Shown: positions 13,265 through 25,370 of the stretch, piece by piece
How the letters are laid out: every line of letters begins with the position of its first letter
How positions within the stretch are numbered: position 1 is the stretch's first letter
Source: Ancistrus triradiatus
Taxonomy: Eukaryota; Chordata; Actinopteri; Siluriformes; Loricariidae
Direction: 5' to 3'
Length of the DNA: 64,000 nucleotides
Assembly: GCA_025084515.1 (NCBI GenBank)
Contig: JAJAGP010000956.1
Span: 62,001 to 126,000, forward strand
Notes under the pieces: model-generated
The model's database searches: none
What the model saw: the letters and a program-made list of their open reading frames with translations, nothing else
What the model was told of the DNA's origin: nothing
Made by a program: the position numbers and the translations under genes

Positions 13265-15165
13265 CCCGTCCGTGCTTGGGACCTCGGCTGTGAGAGTGAG
13301 GTTATACAATAGGAGCCTTGTGGAGGACTGAGGAGCCAGTGGTGCTGCAGAGAAAGCGGGCCATTGGCATGCAGTGGAGCAGCGTGGGGTTTATAAGCAG
13401 GCCTTATCAGGGCTCCACTGCAGCTCCGGAGCTCTGCCATGCCGGCCCGAGGCGTAAGCCGCCACTAAACGCAGCTACAGCGTTAAGAATAAGGACTGTG
13501 TTTATTGTATGCCACTCTTTCTTGGTAAACGGGCGTACAGAAGAGCCATTGTTTGATGAACTGGGCTGAAGCAGCAGCAGCAGCAGCAGCAGCAGCGTGG
13601 CATACAGAAGCGGGTCTGAGCCAGCGCTGCGGTTTATAAAAAAGAACAGCTCTATTTCGGTCGTGTATTTGTATAGCGAGCCTGCTCTTTTGTTCCGCCT
13701 CTGACATCATGGCACTTCGTTCACAATGCATTCCAGGATTTGAGAGAGAAGTGCTGGAGGAAGAACAAGTCTGTTCCACTTTCAAACCCCCCGAAAAATC
13801 CAGAAATCTACCCTGGCACAGCGCCGCTCACCAGCTAGGCTGGTAGTCCCTGAGTTCTTAGGTTACAACGGGTTCTCTAACTGTCAGCTGAACTTTAAAC
13901 AGAGTATCGGATGTGACGTTACACAAACGGAACGGTGAAATGCTGAATAATTCGGCTCCCGTCCGGATCGGCCGTGTCGGTGTTTTACTCTCCCCTGGCA
14001 GGCAGAGAGACCTCGTGGTGCTGCGGTTCCTCCGATCATGGCTGGACAGGCCAATGCTAGCTAATTCAATACTCCGGATCGTATCAGCACCGAGACTGGG
14101 CTTATGAGGGTGAAAAGAAAAAATTTATAAATAAAACAGAACGAAAAGGGATAGGGAACGATGAAAGACCAAAAAGACTGAAGCAGAAGAAAGAAAGGGA
14201 AGAGCAAAAAAAAAAAAGAAAAATAGATAAATAAAAGTAAGTAAGGAAAGCAAAGAAGAAACAAGAAGGAAAAGTAAAGAAAAGCAGGAAAATAAATAAA
14301 CAAATAAAGAAAGTAACAACAAGGAAAAGTAAAAAAATACAGGAAAAGAAAGAAAGAAAGAAAGAAAGAAGGACAATTAAGTAAATAAAAGTGTGGAAAC
14401 AAAGGTAAGGAAGAAACAAGAAAGGAAAAGAAACTGAAAGAAAAGACATTAAAGAAAAGTATGGAAGAAACAAGAAAGAGAAAGTAAAGAAAGACAGGAA
14501 AAGAAAGAAAAAGAAAAAGGCGGTTAGAGTTAGGAGGGGGATCTGTAGGTGAATGAGCCCCGGATGCAGCAGGATGATGAAACACTAACAGCACTGCAGA
14601 CGCTGCGGCTCTGACATGTCATTAGTCGAACCGTAAGCACAGCACGTTGTGAAATGCTGCTCTTCCGTAATTTGGTTCCTCTTGCACGAGATGCGAGAGC
14701 AAATGCAGGCGAGTTTAAAACACAAAGTGGTTTCAACGAGCTCTGGATAAGCTCTCGGTCCGTGACACCTCAGGCTCGTCTACAGCAGGAACCAGGGTTA
14801 GGTTCAAACCAGAACATTCCTCGAACCGCTGCTCTTCTCATCAGAGCTCCAGCACGAGTCTGTGGAACTCCCTCAGCTCCTTTCTCAGGCTGAGAATGTG
14901 ATGACCTCAGAACCTTTTTTCTTTCATATCCCTCCTTGTCCTCTGAAGAAGCAGAAGTAAAGCTACTCGCACCCCTCTCTAACGATTCCTCATTCTCACC
15001 ACGATATTGCTGGGCAAGGTTGTGCCAATCGCACCCAAACGGGCACGCATGACCACATAGGACCTGCACACAGCCCATAATCATTTACTGCTGTAAGTAA
15101 TAACGGAATAAATAGAGACAGCGCCAATCTAGCATCTCTGTGACTTGACTTTGAGAGAGAGAGAG

Positions 15166-15197
<32 letters not shown>

Positions 15198-18100
15198 CAC
15201 GCACACACACACACTTACTCATAGTCAATACACTTACTCATAGTGAAAAAGGAATTATTAGGTCACCGCAGGGACCAACCGCTGACACGACGCCCCTGAC
15301 CTCTGAGGGCTGATAGGAAGGGTTAAAAATAGAGCTGTTAGCAGGGTCTGAGCCACTTTATCACATTCTCTCTGCCTGTACCTGTGAAGGACCTGTAGTT
15401 ACTAAAAAATAACTATAATAATTGTTCATTTCATTCATTACATTCTCTATTTTATTAATTCTCTGTACTATTTATTGTATTTTCTAGTTTATTCATTATA
15501 CTCTATTATAATATTTTCTATTTTATTTAATATATGCTAGATTTTATTTATTATTTATTATTTTTTTCAATTTATTGCATTATATTCATTTTACTTATTA
15601 ATTCTCTGTTTTATTTATTAATACCCCATTTTATTATATTCTCCATCATATTCAATATATTTTTTTTGTGATTCATTCTGTTTTATTATATAGTCTAATT
15701 GATTTAATATATTCAGTTTTATTATTTTCTCTATTTTATTTATGACTTTCGCTATTTTATTTGCTATATTCTCTTCTTTTGTTATACTGATTATTTAAGT
15801 TCCGGTATGGGCTCGAGCAGATAAGCCGGCTGCACTGCGGTATGATCAAAGCGTGGGGGCAGGAATGCTGGGGGCACCGGGCTGTAGTGGAGCTGTAGGA
15901 AGCTGTGAGCAAACGCCATTTCAGACCTGGGGTAGAACTGGGGTACGAGCAGACTGCCCGTGGGGGAAGCCACAGTTTGCTCAGCAGTTAGGAAACAGGC
16001 GTGGCACTACTAGGTGATTACACCACTGAACACGCTGCAGGGCAGCCGTTACCCCAACAGGGGATTTCGTCTTTACAATGTGCACCTTTCAAACTGACTC
16101 CACCATGTTCATCATTCAGTACGGACAGCCCTCGAGGGAAGAATTATAAAAACGAACTGATGGGCCTTAGTGGAAATGGAACCAGTCCCAGTCCTCATAC
16201 CTGTACCCAGACCACATCAGAGTACCCCAACTCCCCCAGCCCTCCTCCTGGGGACTGAGGATGCCACCAAAACCTTTGCTGGACCAAATGACAACTGACA
16301 GTGGCTGTATTTATACTGGAAGAAATATTGCCTCTTTTTTGGCTTATAAATATAAACATCGCCTTATCTTTATTATATTATACTCCTTATTTTATTCATT
16401 ATATTCTCTGTTTTTTTATATTAATTATTTGATTACAGTATCCATTATATTTATGATATTCATTAGATAATTTATTATATTCTTTATTTATTTTTTATAA
16501 ATTGTTTATTAAATCATAATATTTATTTGATTTATTCTATTTTCTATTTTATTGTATTCTCCCATTTTATTATGTTTATTTTTTTTACTTTATAATATTA
16601 CAATTATTTTATTTATTATTTCCTTTATTTATTATATTTATTAATTATCATTTGGTATTTTATAACAATTCTCTATTTTACTCCATTCATTATTGTATTT
16701 ATTATATTCGTCACTATATTTACTATTTTATTATATGTATTATTTTATTTATTAAATTCTCCATTTTATTATATACATTATTTGATGTATTATATCTTCA
16801 TTTTATTTATTATTTTATATATTTATTATATTTAGTATTTTATTATATTCTCTCTTTTAGTTATTCTATTTATCCTCTGTGTATTTAATCTATTATTATA
16901 AAAAATATCTATTAAGTAAAATAATTTAATTCTTATTTATAACATCCAGGTTGCCCAGGGAGGTCGGGGCTCTTTTTGAATCTTGGTCCTCACAGGGTTT
17001 CTGTGTCCTATACAGAACAGTCTAACGGGTGAACGAGTGAGTGGGTGAGAGAGTGAGAGAGTGAGCTCAGAGACAGGCTGTATAATGAGGCCTGAGGCCT
17101 AATACTGTAAGTAACACTGTAGTCCTGCAGGGAGCAGCACTGACCTTATCCAGGATGAACTTGTTTAGGTAGGGCATGTAGCCCTGGTTAGAGACCGGAC
17201 CCTCGTCGTCGTCTCTGAAATGTTCCTCCAGAGCCACCGGGTCATGAGGGATCTTCATCACGGTGCACAGACTGTGAGAGAGCACCTGCAACGAGGTATG
17301 GAGATAGACACAGACGCTGTGTTTCAGTAGACAGGACTTTAAGATCATTAGAAGCCCCTCCTTATATAATGCAAGTCGGCCTCGGGTCATGAGGCCAAGG
17401 CTGCGACCCGTCAATTCGGCCCAAAGGTGCTGAGGCCAGACACGCATTTAACTCCACCATACACAGAACATGTTCCAGTATGAATATGGTACCAGAACAT
17501 TCAGTTCGAACCCGGGTCACCACGCCGCTGAGCTAGCGGATAGGGCCACGGCACCGCCCCAGAACCCACAGCGCAAAGTCAGTGTCGTTTATCTACGACC
17601 ATCTGGTGCCCTGCTGTGGTCTGCATCCTGTTCCTTCCAGGATAGGAAACCCCTGACACCCTCAGCGGGTGGCCCTGACCGGGATAAGCGGGGGCACATG
17701 GGACCAAAAACTAAGGAAGGGGGGGTGGGATTAGAGAACTCAGTCACAGCAAACAGGATCACAAACCTCAGTCAGTCTCCTATAGCTACTACAATTACTG
17801 CTCTGGCCTTTTAAACGGAGTACACGGGGAGAACATGCAAAATCCACACAGGCAGCGGCCAGCCTTGAACTCTCCCAGGACTCTAGAGCTGTGAGGTAAC
17901 ATCGCTAACAAAACTCTTTTTATAACGAGGCATTAACCCAAAGCATCTTTATAAAGATCCAGATCCACAGCCCAACAGTGGCAAGGAAAAGCTCCCCAAG
18001 TGTTCTAAGGAAGAAGCCCTGAGAGAACCCAGGCTCAAACAGAACCACGACCTGCTCACAGAACAACTCAACTAAGATATGAAAGCATTACATTTATAAT

Positions 18101-20013
18101 AATAGCTTAAATACACAGAAGATAAATAGACAATTAAAATAGAGAATATAACAAAAAAAGAAAATACATAAACAATAATATGGAGAAAACAATAAAGAAA
18201 ATAAAGAATAAAAAGAAGACATAATAAATAAACTGAGCATATAACAAATAGTACATCAGGAATTAAAAATGAAAAACCAAATAGAGAATATAATAAATAA
18301 AACAATGTGGTAAAATCTAAAATATGTTAAAAAAAACAGAGAATATAATAAAAAGAAAATATAATGAAATAAAAAAATACAGTAAATAAAATACTGAATA
18401 TAATAAAATAGTAATTATAATACAAAAAATAAAGAAAATAGTAAAATAAAAATAGTAAATGTAATAAAAATAATAAATAAAACAGACAATAAAATAAAGA
18501 CTATAAATAAAACAGAACATACATAATAAATCAAATAAAGTATATAATAAATAAATATAAATATAAGTAAATACTAAAATAGGAAATAATATGAAATACA
18601 ATAAAATAGCAAATGTAATATAGAAAAGAAAACATTAATTACAATAAATAAAATATAAATAAAATAAATATAGATAATATAATTAATACAATTAATAAAA
18701 TAATATAATAAATAAATGACTGTAATAAAAACAATATAATCAATAGATCAAAAAAATAATACAGTAAAAAAAACAGTAAATAAACTACTGAATGCAATAA
18801 AAAGAATATAATAATACAACTAAGAATATAATTGTAAAAGCAGTAAATATAATACATAAAGAATGCAAAAGAAATAAAAAACAAAATAAAAAATAATAAA
18901 TAAGACAGCCTAAATAAAATTGTAAATACAATAAAAATACTAGATGCACATAAGAATGTATATAATAATATATATAAGAACAGAATAAGAGTATAAATGT
19001 GGTCACTGTAGTGCTCGTGTCCTTCAGCAGGTAACCACTGCGCTTCCAAAGTAGTTTTAACAATAAAAGTGTTTTAAAGTCGGACTAAACTACAAACAAG
19101 CTCCAATAAGCCAAACTGTATAGAAGTAAAGCCTCTATAATATAACGCTAATTGTGTTCTTTGCCATTTCACTGATTTTTGAACCTGAACCTTCTTCATC
19201 CCTGACTCATTCTTCATCCCAAGCTCTCCTCAGTGTTGTGGCATAAAATATTATATTAGATAAAAAATTATATCATATAACTCCTGTAAGAGAGAGTCGC
19301 TGGAGTGGCTCAGCAGGCTAATAACCTAACCCACCTCTGCAGTGATGCTGCTTAGAGAGATCAGCACACACAACTGTCTGAGGGAGGGGAGGCAGGGTTG
19401 GGAATCATCCCCCAGCGCTACCACAACGACCCCTAAAAAGCCCAGCGACCCGAGTTCTTCTGATAAATTAGCTAAAATTCGTTAAAACATATTTCATTGA
19501 TCACTGTATATTAAGTGCTGGCAGTCTAATCACTGGTCAAATGCAGCTTCACGGTAATCCGGACAGTGAGGTAAAGGTTGGTTTCGAATATTAACCGCAA
19601 TCCGTACACATTATTCCTTCTGGAAAGTTCTCAACGGTACCTGTTGCTGCCTCAGGAATAACACGGTCTAAAATAAAGATAAGGAGTTACTTTTATAAAG
19701 TATTCGTCTGTTTTATATTCAGAATGATAAATGTGAACTTTTTACGCAGTTTAACACCACATTAGAGCGATTTTACCGTTATTGAAACTGTCACAGAAAT
19801 GGCGTGATTTAAAAGTCAAGTGACTGTTAGGCGATGAGGCGGTTTGGAGTTACGCAGACAGACGTTTTATCGGATGAAATACCACACAAATTCGTGACAA
19901 GTCGTCAAAAATCCTACCTTTAATTGAGATTTGGACACCTTTCCACTTTTGTCCAAATCCAGAGCCGTGAAAGCGTGCCATATCGCCTTCAGAAGTTCCT
20001 CCCTCAGTCCCAT
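6981..20013 (-). CDS. swap70: swap70, 5' part: coding exons 1-7 (3' end outside window)
   Basis: SWAP70 is a PIP3-binding adaptor/Rac GEF-like protein that acts at membrane ruffles and on F-actin. Coding exons read right to left: 19918-20013, 17145-17285, 11431-11604, 9041-9268, 8039-8185, 7285-7393, 6981-7162. All join in frame and give 359 residues; the human protein has about 585. The product opens MGLREELLKAIWHAF, followed by an EF-hand-like stretch (LDLDKSGKVSKSQL). The PH domain begins near residue 214 (GYMLKKGHKRKNWTERW) and runs to EWIQAIQ. The last visible exon starts the basic, Glu/Gln-rich coiled coil (REARQKRRELRQKQ-like). Introns are canonical except the one after 8039, which uses GC-AG. 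No coiled-coil exons are visible left of 6981, so the next intron is at least 6.9 kb. DEF6 is the nearest paralogue, but the residues match SWAP70 better, as does the wee1/znf143 neighbourhood. Confidence 0.95.
7394..8038 (-). other. swap70 intron 5, GC-AG type
   Basis: The donor on the minus strand reads GAG|GCAAGT and the acceptor CTGCAG|TCG. This join restores the SWAP70 reading VE-SLPDK in the PH domain. The nearest GT (GCAA|GT) would shift the frame to an early stop. GCAAGT is the usual sequence of GC-AG introns. The rest of the intron is AT-rich, with part of a dispersed repeat near 7615-7690. Confidence 0.75.
8748..8952. mobile_element. Solo inverted-repeat remnant of the 265-1779 Tc1 family
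   Basis: The stretch holds TAATACTGGATCATTTTCCT, then AATAAATATC and a tail AAGGGGTTCACAAACTTTTG, which match the right repeat of the Tc1-like element at 1630-1779. No transposase remains. It lies in swap70 intron 4. Confidence 0.7.
9269..10599. other. swap70 intron 3, left half: no gene seen
   Basis: AT-rich intron DNA. A fragment near 9540-9660 (ATCGAGATATCA and flanks) resembles dispersed fish repeats but is too eroded to name. No exon-like segment is seen on either strand. Confidence 0.5.
10600..10842 (-). mobile_element. tRNA-derived SINE on the minus strand
   Basis: On the minus strand the head GGTTGGCTCAGTGGGTGGCA and box B GGTTCAATCCC (10784-10793) are tRNA-like. The body includes TCTGGTTTCCTCCCACAGTC and CAAAGACATGTTTTAGGTTA, a common teleost SINE. 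Related body relics occur near 17820-17900, 26950-27065 and 58630-58720. It lies in swap70 intron 3. Confidence 0.7.
10843..11060. repeat. (ATT)n-type microsatellite
   Basis: Runs of TATTATTATTACTATT fill about 220 bases directly after the SINE head at 10842. The Tyr/Ile-rich frame across it is an artefact. Confidence 0.85.
12060..12765. repeat. Degenerate AATAAAATAGAGAATATAAT array (A-rich), swap70 intron 2
   Basis: About 700 bases of a loose 18-22-base unit such as AATAAAATAGAGAATATAAT. It starts right after AGGACCAAGACGCAATG, part of a dispersed teleost repeat (AGCAAGCCTAGGACAAG, GGCAAGGAAAAACTCCC at 12000-12050). Confidence 0.8.
12984..13262. repeat. (CA)n microsatellite, about 280 bp
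   Basis: A long (CA)n array with TATA, GACA and CGCA interruptions. Purer runs are at 13137-13172 and 13226-13260. All Cys/Val or His/Thr-rich frames here are translations of the repeat. It is in swap70 intron 2. Confidence 0.95.
13263..15150. other. swap70 intron 2 interior: (CAG)8, purine tract, no gene seen
   Basis: It contains a short (CAG)8 run at about 13571-13595. A nearly pure A/G tract of some 400 bases lies at 14115-14520 (GGAAAAGTAAAGAAAG-like). A weak LINE relic is at 14810-14890. No exon of a known gene is seen. Confidence 0.6.
15405..15795. repeat. Degenerate TTTATTATATTCTCTATTTTA array (T-rich)
   Basis: Same family as 12060-12765 in the opposite orientation, about 390 bases. 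A (TG)n run at 15168-15197 lies shortly before it. Confidence 0.75.
16365..17015. repeat. Degenerate ATTCTCTATTTTATTTATT array (T-rich) with flank element
   Basis: About 580 bases of the array, ending in GGTTGCCCAGGGAGG and GAATCTTGGTCC (16945-17000). This is the reverse of the flanking repeat seen at 12000-12080, so the array and flank move together. Confidence 0.75.
17286..18060. other. swap70 intron 1 near exon 2: dispersed-repeat relics
   Basis: Relics of the 10.6-kb SINE body (GAACATGCAAAATCCACACA, 17832-17851) and a flank element (ATCCAGATCCACAGCCCAAC, AGTGGCAAGGAAAAGCTCCC) precede the next AT array. No coding sequence. Confidence 0.55.
18070..18990. repeat. Degenerate AATAAAATAGAGAATATAAT array (A-rich), swap70 intron 1
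   Basis: About 920 bases of the same loose unit, again directly after the AGTGGCAAGGAAAAGCTCCC flank. Poly-Tyr/Phe/Ile frames on the minus strand are artefacts. Confidence 0.8.
18991..19917. other. swap70 intron 1 near exon 1: no feature seen
   Basis: Mixed-composition intron DNA of about 930 bases. No repeat family, exon or RNA gene recognised. Confidence 0.4.
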
Positions 20014-20032
20014 GTCGAGGCGCTTCAGAGCG

Positions 20033-20148
20033 GACTGAGTGTACAGAGAGAGCTCGGTGCTTTTATACTGGAGCTTCCTCTCTCTCTCCTACTGTCTTTA
20101 AAGCTCTCTCGACCAGACCTAGCCTCAGGAACAGGAGTCACGTGACTC
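20033..20148 (-). promoter_or_regulatory. swap70 core promoter: TATA box and palindromic E-box
   Basis: On the minus strand a TATAAAAG sits at 20060-20067, 47-54 bases upstream of the swap70 ATG at 20013. Transcription would then start near 20033, giving a very short 5' UTR. A 14-base perfect palindrome with core CACGTG lies at 20135-20148, about 70 bases upstream of the TATA box; this core is typical of USF/MITF/TFEB-type bHLH-ZIP sites. Motifs are seen directly; promoter function is inferred from position. Confidence 0.55.
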
Positions 20149-20399
20149 TGAGCTGACCGGAGCCCGCAGGTCTGCCATGAAACCGTTAAATAACCGTTTG
20201 TCGTTTTCCGTTTTGTCTGCTGCTGAACCTTGACCTGACCCACTGAAGCAAACCCAGATCATATCGCTGCCTCATGAGGCTGGTACAGTTGGCACCCTGC
20301 CCGTACTCGGACCCTGCCCGTCCCATCTGAAGCAAGCTGCTGAACCAAACCCAGCATCAGAATGGGGAACACAGGGGATGTAGCGACTTTGAACATTAT

Positions 20400-21840
20400 T
20401 TCTTTATTTTCCAAGAAACATTTATTTTTAAATTAATTATTTTTTTATTATTTACAAGTTTAATCATTTATCCCCCCCCCCGCCATGTTAGTCCATTTTA
20501 TTACTTGAAAAACGATCTGTCATGCATTTCATTTTTCTCCAGTTAATTTCTGTTGCTTGATTGCAAAAAACATTTTTTTAATTGTTGTTTATTCACGATT
20601 TTCCCATTTTATTCTCATTTCTTCCAGTTTCTGTTGTTTTATTTCCATAAAATGATTTTTAATCCTAATTTGATCATTGTTTTCCAATGTTATTTCAAAA
20701 ATTTATTTAAAATGATTTATTTTCCTGTTGTTTCTTTTTATTTATAAAAAGTTCCATGCAACTTTGTCCCAGTTTTGATAAAAAATCTTTTTTTAAACAA
20801 TTTACGTATATTTTCCTTATTGTATTTATTAAAAAACCAAAAACTTTTATTTTTAAAGTTTCGTTTTTAAAAAAAAATCATGTCTCAATCTTTATTAATC
20901 ACATTTTATTTCTTTATATTCGTAGCAAATTACTTATTTGTTGATATACTTTTTTCCCACCATTCTCAAGATTTGTAATTTTTTATTCATAATTTTCCCA
21001 TTACATTCTTGTTTCTTCCGGCATATTTGTTTGTTTTTTCATAAAACAATTTTTTATTATTATTTATTTTTTTAGTTTTTTGTTTTCATTTTTTATTTAA
21101 TTTTTTTGCACTTATTATCCTGTTATTTTGATCAATTTTTACCTGTGTAATTCTCCCCACTTTTTTATAAAATTCATTAAAAAAAAAAAAAAAAAAGTAT
21201 TAAGTACACTTTTCACATTTATTTTCAAAAAATACTTGGCATATTTTAATTTTTTTGTATTTAATTTTCATTAATTAAAAAAAACTGAAATGTTTTTTGA
21301 AATGTTCTTTATTATTGAAATTTTATTTCTTTACATTTGTAACAAATTAGTTTACCATTTAGAAATCAATTTCTTCAAAAAAATTTTTTTTTATTATTTC
21401 TTAGTTTTCATTTTCAGAAAATTATTTTTAAATATGTAATTTACTAATATTTTTTCCATTTTATTGTTTATTACTTAGAAATTTGTATTTAAATTGTATT
21501 TACTTGTTTTTTTCTGTTATTTTCAAAACATTTATCTATTTATTTTTTTATTTTCTCAATTTCTAATAAAATTAATTTTTAAAGTAGCTTTTTACATTAA
21601 GTACACTTTTCCCATTGTATTTATTTTCATATAATACAAAACTACTTGTTTAATCATTTAAATCATTTCCAGGTTAGTTTGATAATTTTTAGAAAATTGT
21701 CTCAATGTTTATTTACAGATTATTTTTTTATTTTTATTTCTAACAAATTATTTTATAATTATGTATTATTTTTACACCAAAGTAAAGATTTTTTTAAAAT
21801 AAATAATTATTTACTCATGCCCGTACCATTTTAGAATTTG
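20400..21840. repeat. T-rich degenerate array between swap70 and wee1
   Basis: About 1.4 kb of poly-T-broken sequence with recurring pieces such as TTTTCCCATTTTATT, CATTTCTTCCAGTTT and ATAAAATGATTTTTAAT. Its looks match the arrays inside wee1 at 22.98-23.8 and 24.5-25.37 kb. No gene. Confidence 0.6.
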
Positions 21841-22124
21841 GCATAAATAACATGAAAGCATGGATACATCCTGCCTTGAGAGGAGGGCATTTCCTTGGCA
21901 CACTATGCCCCTTAATACCAAGTGGGCATCATTTAAACCCCACATGTTGCTGGGCATGTGCACTCCGTCACCATGTCTGATACAAACACATCCACATCAA
22001 AGCAATGAAATAGAAATGAACACACAGCACGGAGCACAGCGCCCCCTGCTGGGTGTGGGGCATTACAGCGGGACGCACTCACCTACAGAAAGCGCTCCTG
22101 AGCTGGTGGGGTACGAGATTAAAG
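21841..22124. other. Spacer before the wee1 3' end
   Basis: About 280 bases of normal composition. No repeat or exon recognised. Confidence 0.35.
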
Positions 22125-22715
22125 TTTATTAAAAGAACATATTTACAGAAGCTGACGAAGGAGAGAGACACTTTGTGGTTTTTACAGGATTATTGAGTCA
22201 AAGGCGAACATTCCACCCCAGACAGAACGAAGACGTGATAAACCCCGGGAACGGGTTCGAGGCTGTAATGCTACAAACAGTTAAAGGCGAGTCCTTTCAC
22301 TTCCAGCTGCATGGTCAGGCCGAGCCCCTCAAACCGTAGCTTCCTCTGCTGCCTTATCTGAAGGGTAACTCGATCCGGCGCTGCATGATCAGTTCATCAC
22401 GTCCCCACACGGGGGAGCTAAGTGAGCTCGGCTGCTTCTGTACAAACGAGGATCGGTGATTCTAAAAAATAATAAAAGAAAAGAAAAGGAAACCCAAAGC
22501 CAGAGGCTCACATCTGGACAAACGGGCATAGCAGCAGGCTTGGGCCGAGCCCTCCGCCGCCTCCAAAGTGCTCAGTGTTAGGCGTTAGGCTGCGTGGCGA
22601 GGCCCGACCCGCGAGGCTTCGGCACAGGCGGCGGGGTGAGGTGCGCCGGGTCAGAACCGGTTACCGAGGAGACGCTCGGCAGAACGGCACACTGAGGAGG
22701 GTTCCAGAGCGCCTC
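22125..22715 (-). other. wee1 3' UTR with poly(A) signal
   Basis: Downstream of the wee1 stop (22716-22718) the minus strand runs without coding potential to an AATAAA at 22125-22130 (TTTATT on the plus strand). A 3' UTR of about 590-610 bases is therefore likely. This sequence is more GC-balanced than the AT-rich spacer to its left. Confidence 0.5.
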
Positions 22716-25337
22716 TCAGTAAATGGTCAGGCTGACCGAGCGGTTCATCTTCTTGCCGATGAGCCGAGAGCTCCTGGAGCCCGACTGGACCGTGGAGCGG
22801 GTCTGGACCCCTTCTGTGGACAGGACCCGCTCCTCTGCCGCCGCTTTGGCCAGCTGGGCCTTCTTCAGCTCCCTGCAACAGGAACAACCAGCCGGGTTAG
22901 GGTCAGGGTCCGGGGCCGGCTTCAGACGGACCACAAACCAACACACCGGAGACGGGACCGAAGTCTCAGCCTCCGAATACTACATTTTATTTCCATTTTA
23001 GTAAGATCATAAAATTATAGAAATACAACCATTTACATTTTTATATAACATTTATATTGCATCATAACACTGACATTTCTTATTTTTTACATTTTTTTAA
23101 AATCTAATCACTTCCTAATCTTTACTTTTTAAATTCTTATTTATTTAATTTAATCACTTAATTAGTTTCATAAGCACCTATTTTTTTTTTAAAACTACTT
23201 ATTAATGAATAATATTAATTAAAAATAATTACTGATTATTTTTGTAATTATCAGCATTTTTATTAAATTTTGATTTCTTAGTAATATTTTTAGTACTATT
23301 CAAAGAAATTATTCAAAGAATATTCAGAGAAAATACTTTACTCATTTTAATTTATTACTTTGCTCCATTTTACTTTTAATAAAAAAATTTTCACTATTAT
23401 TTCTAGTTAATTTTAAATTAACTATTTTTTGTAAGTTTATTTTTCCCCCCATTATGCATTTTTGCAAAAAAATAATATTTTATTTCACTGGCTTATTTCT
23501 GTTTATTTTCATAAAATTATTTTAATCATTATTAATTGTTTCTAATTGTATTTTTTCCTGTCATTTCTTTTTGTCATTTTCCCCATTTTTGATCAAATTT
23601 ATTGAATCATTATTTCTTATTTATACTTCTCCCATTCTATTTCATTTTTATTTATTATTAAAAAAATAGTTCATTCAATTTTCCACAGTTTCATATTATT
23701 ATTATAATTTTTTTTATAATTTCTCAATTTATTATTCAAATTTTATTGATTTGCATTTGTAACAAGTTGTTTTGACTTATTATTTACTCATTGTTATTTT
23801 CCCACCATTTCATGTCATTTCCTGTTTCCTGTTCATGAACTGGAAGCTTTAATAATCTTGACCCTGGGTTTGGTTTAATCCAGGGCTGTGACCTGCGGAG
23901 GGCCTTATTGAAGGCTACGTACTTTTGGAGCAGGGCGTTCTTGAACTTCTCGGCGTTAAGCTCCACCCGCAGCTGATCTGCGCTCATCCTGGAGGCGGTC
24001 AGGAGGACCGGGTGCCTGGTGAGGTCGGAGGTGGAGGGTCGGCAGGCGGGGTCGGGGTGGATCATGAGCTGCGTGAGAGGAAGGACAGAAGCGTTAGCTA
24101 CAGCAGGGGTACGAGGGGGTGTGAAACAGGGCTCAGGGCGCAGGGCTCGTACCTTCAGTAAGCTCGTGAAGTCCGGAGAGAGCACCTGAGGGATCTGAGG
24201 GAGGAGCCCCTGCCGGATGTGGTGCCACCTCTCCCCGTTGGTAGGGAGGGGCTCGGCCCCGGAGGCACTGACCACAGTCAAAGCCAGGGCAAAGATGTCC
24301 GCCTTACTCAGCTTGCTGTAATCCTGGAACAGGCAGGGCAGCAGCTCAGTGACATGCCAACCACAAAACCCTCTGCCAACGCTCGGGAGCCGGCCGGGCC
24401 GAACCGAACCGGACCGGGCCGAGCGCAGGAGCTGCGAGAAACGAGCGCGTTTAAACACGCAGCCTCTCTTCCCTCTGCGTGTTTTACTGGAATTTAACTT
24501 TTCTACTATTATTATTATTAATATTATTATTATTGTCATCTTTGTTTTATTAAGTGTTTAATTATGTAATCGTTTCACTTTTTAATTATTGTATTTTGTA
24601 TTATTTCATCATTTCACTGTTAATCATTTTATAATAGACAATACTATGAATATAATAATTACATAAATCTGTTTGTAGACTATCGTATATATTTATATTA
24701 TAATGTTCACATTTTGCCTTTTCTAAAATTGAGCAATTTTACTTATTTTTATATATATATAAATTTTATAATAATATAATATAATATAATACAAACAATA
24801 CAATGTAATGATTATATAAATACCATAACATTCACATTACTTTAAAATATATGTTTATTCACCGATTCACATTTTTTTACTTTAGGTGTTTTATTTCCAT
24901 TTTTAAAAAATCTTGTAAATCATAATTTCCGTAAACATTTTACTTTTTAATAAACTTTACTTTTGGAAAACATTTATTTATTACAAATTATATTTTATTT
25001 CTATTACTGAATCATTTTATACTATAATACAACAATTATATAAATACAATTATTTAAATTATTATATAGCATTGTTGTATCACATTCACAATTTTCTTAA
25101 TTTTTAATCATTTTACTTTATTTGTAAAGAAAATCATTATGAAATAAGTAATTTTTTTTTAATAGATTATATTTTCAAAAAACATTTTTTAAATGATAAT
25201 TCAATCATATTAGTTTTTAATTATTTTTATTTTGCCCTCATTTTATTTTTTATTTCAAAAACATTTAAAACTATTTTTTATCATTTAATCATTTCACATT
25301 TTAGTTAAGTTTATTTTTCTTATTTCAATTCATTTTT

Positions 25338-25370
<33 letters not shown>

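Noticed and set aside
12974..13331. Several 100-residue frames rich in His/Thr or Cys/Val
   Set aside because: They are translations of the (CA)n array in all frames; no start context or homology.
13571..13595. (CAG)8 as a polyglutamine-coding repeat
   Set aside because: It lies deep in swap70 intron 2 with no exon signals; the polyalanine frame on the other strand is also not part of a gene.
6981..20013. Assignment as def6
   Set aside because: Residues (MGLREELLKAIWHAFTALD, VESLPDK, LKKGHKRKNWTERW) and the wee1 linkage fit swap70 better.
22575..23012. 145-residue Arg-rich frame on the plus strand
   Set aside because: Antisense shadow of the last wee1 exon and its GC-rich 3' UTR; the minus strand encodes the conserved WEE1 C terminus.
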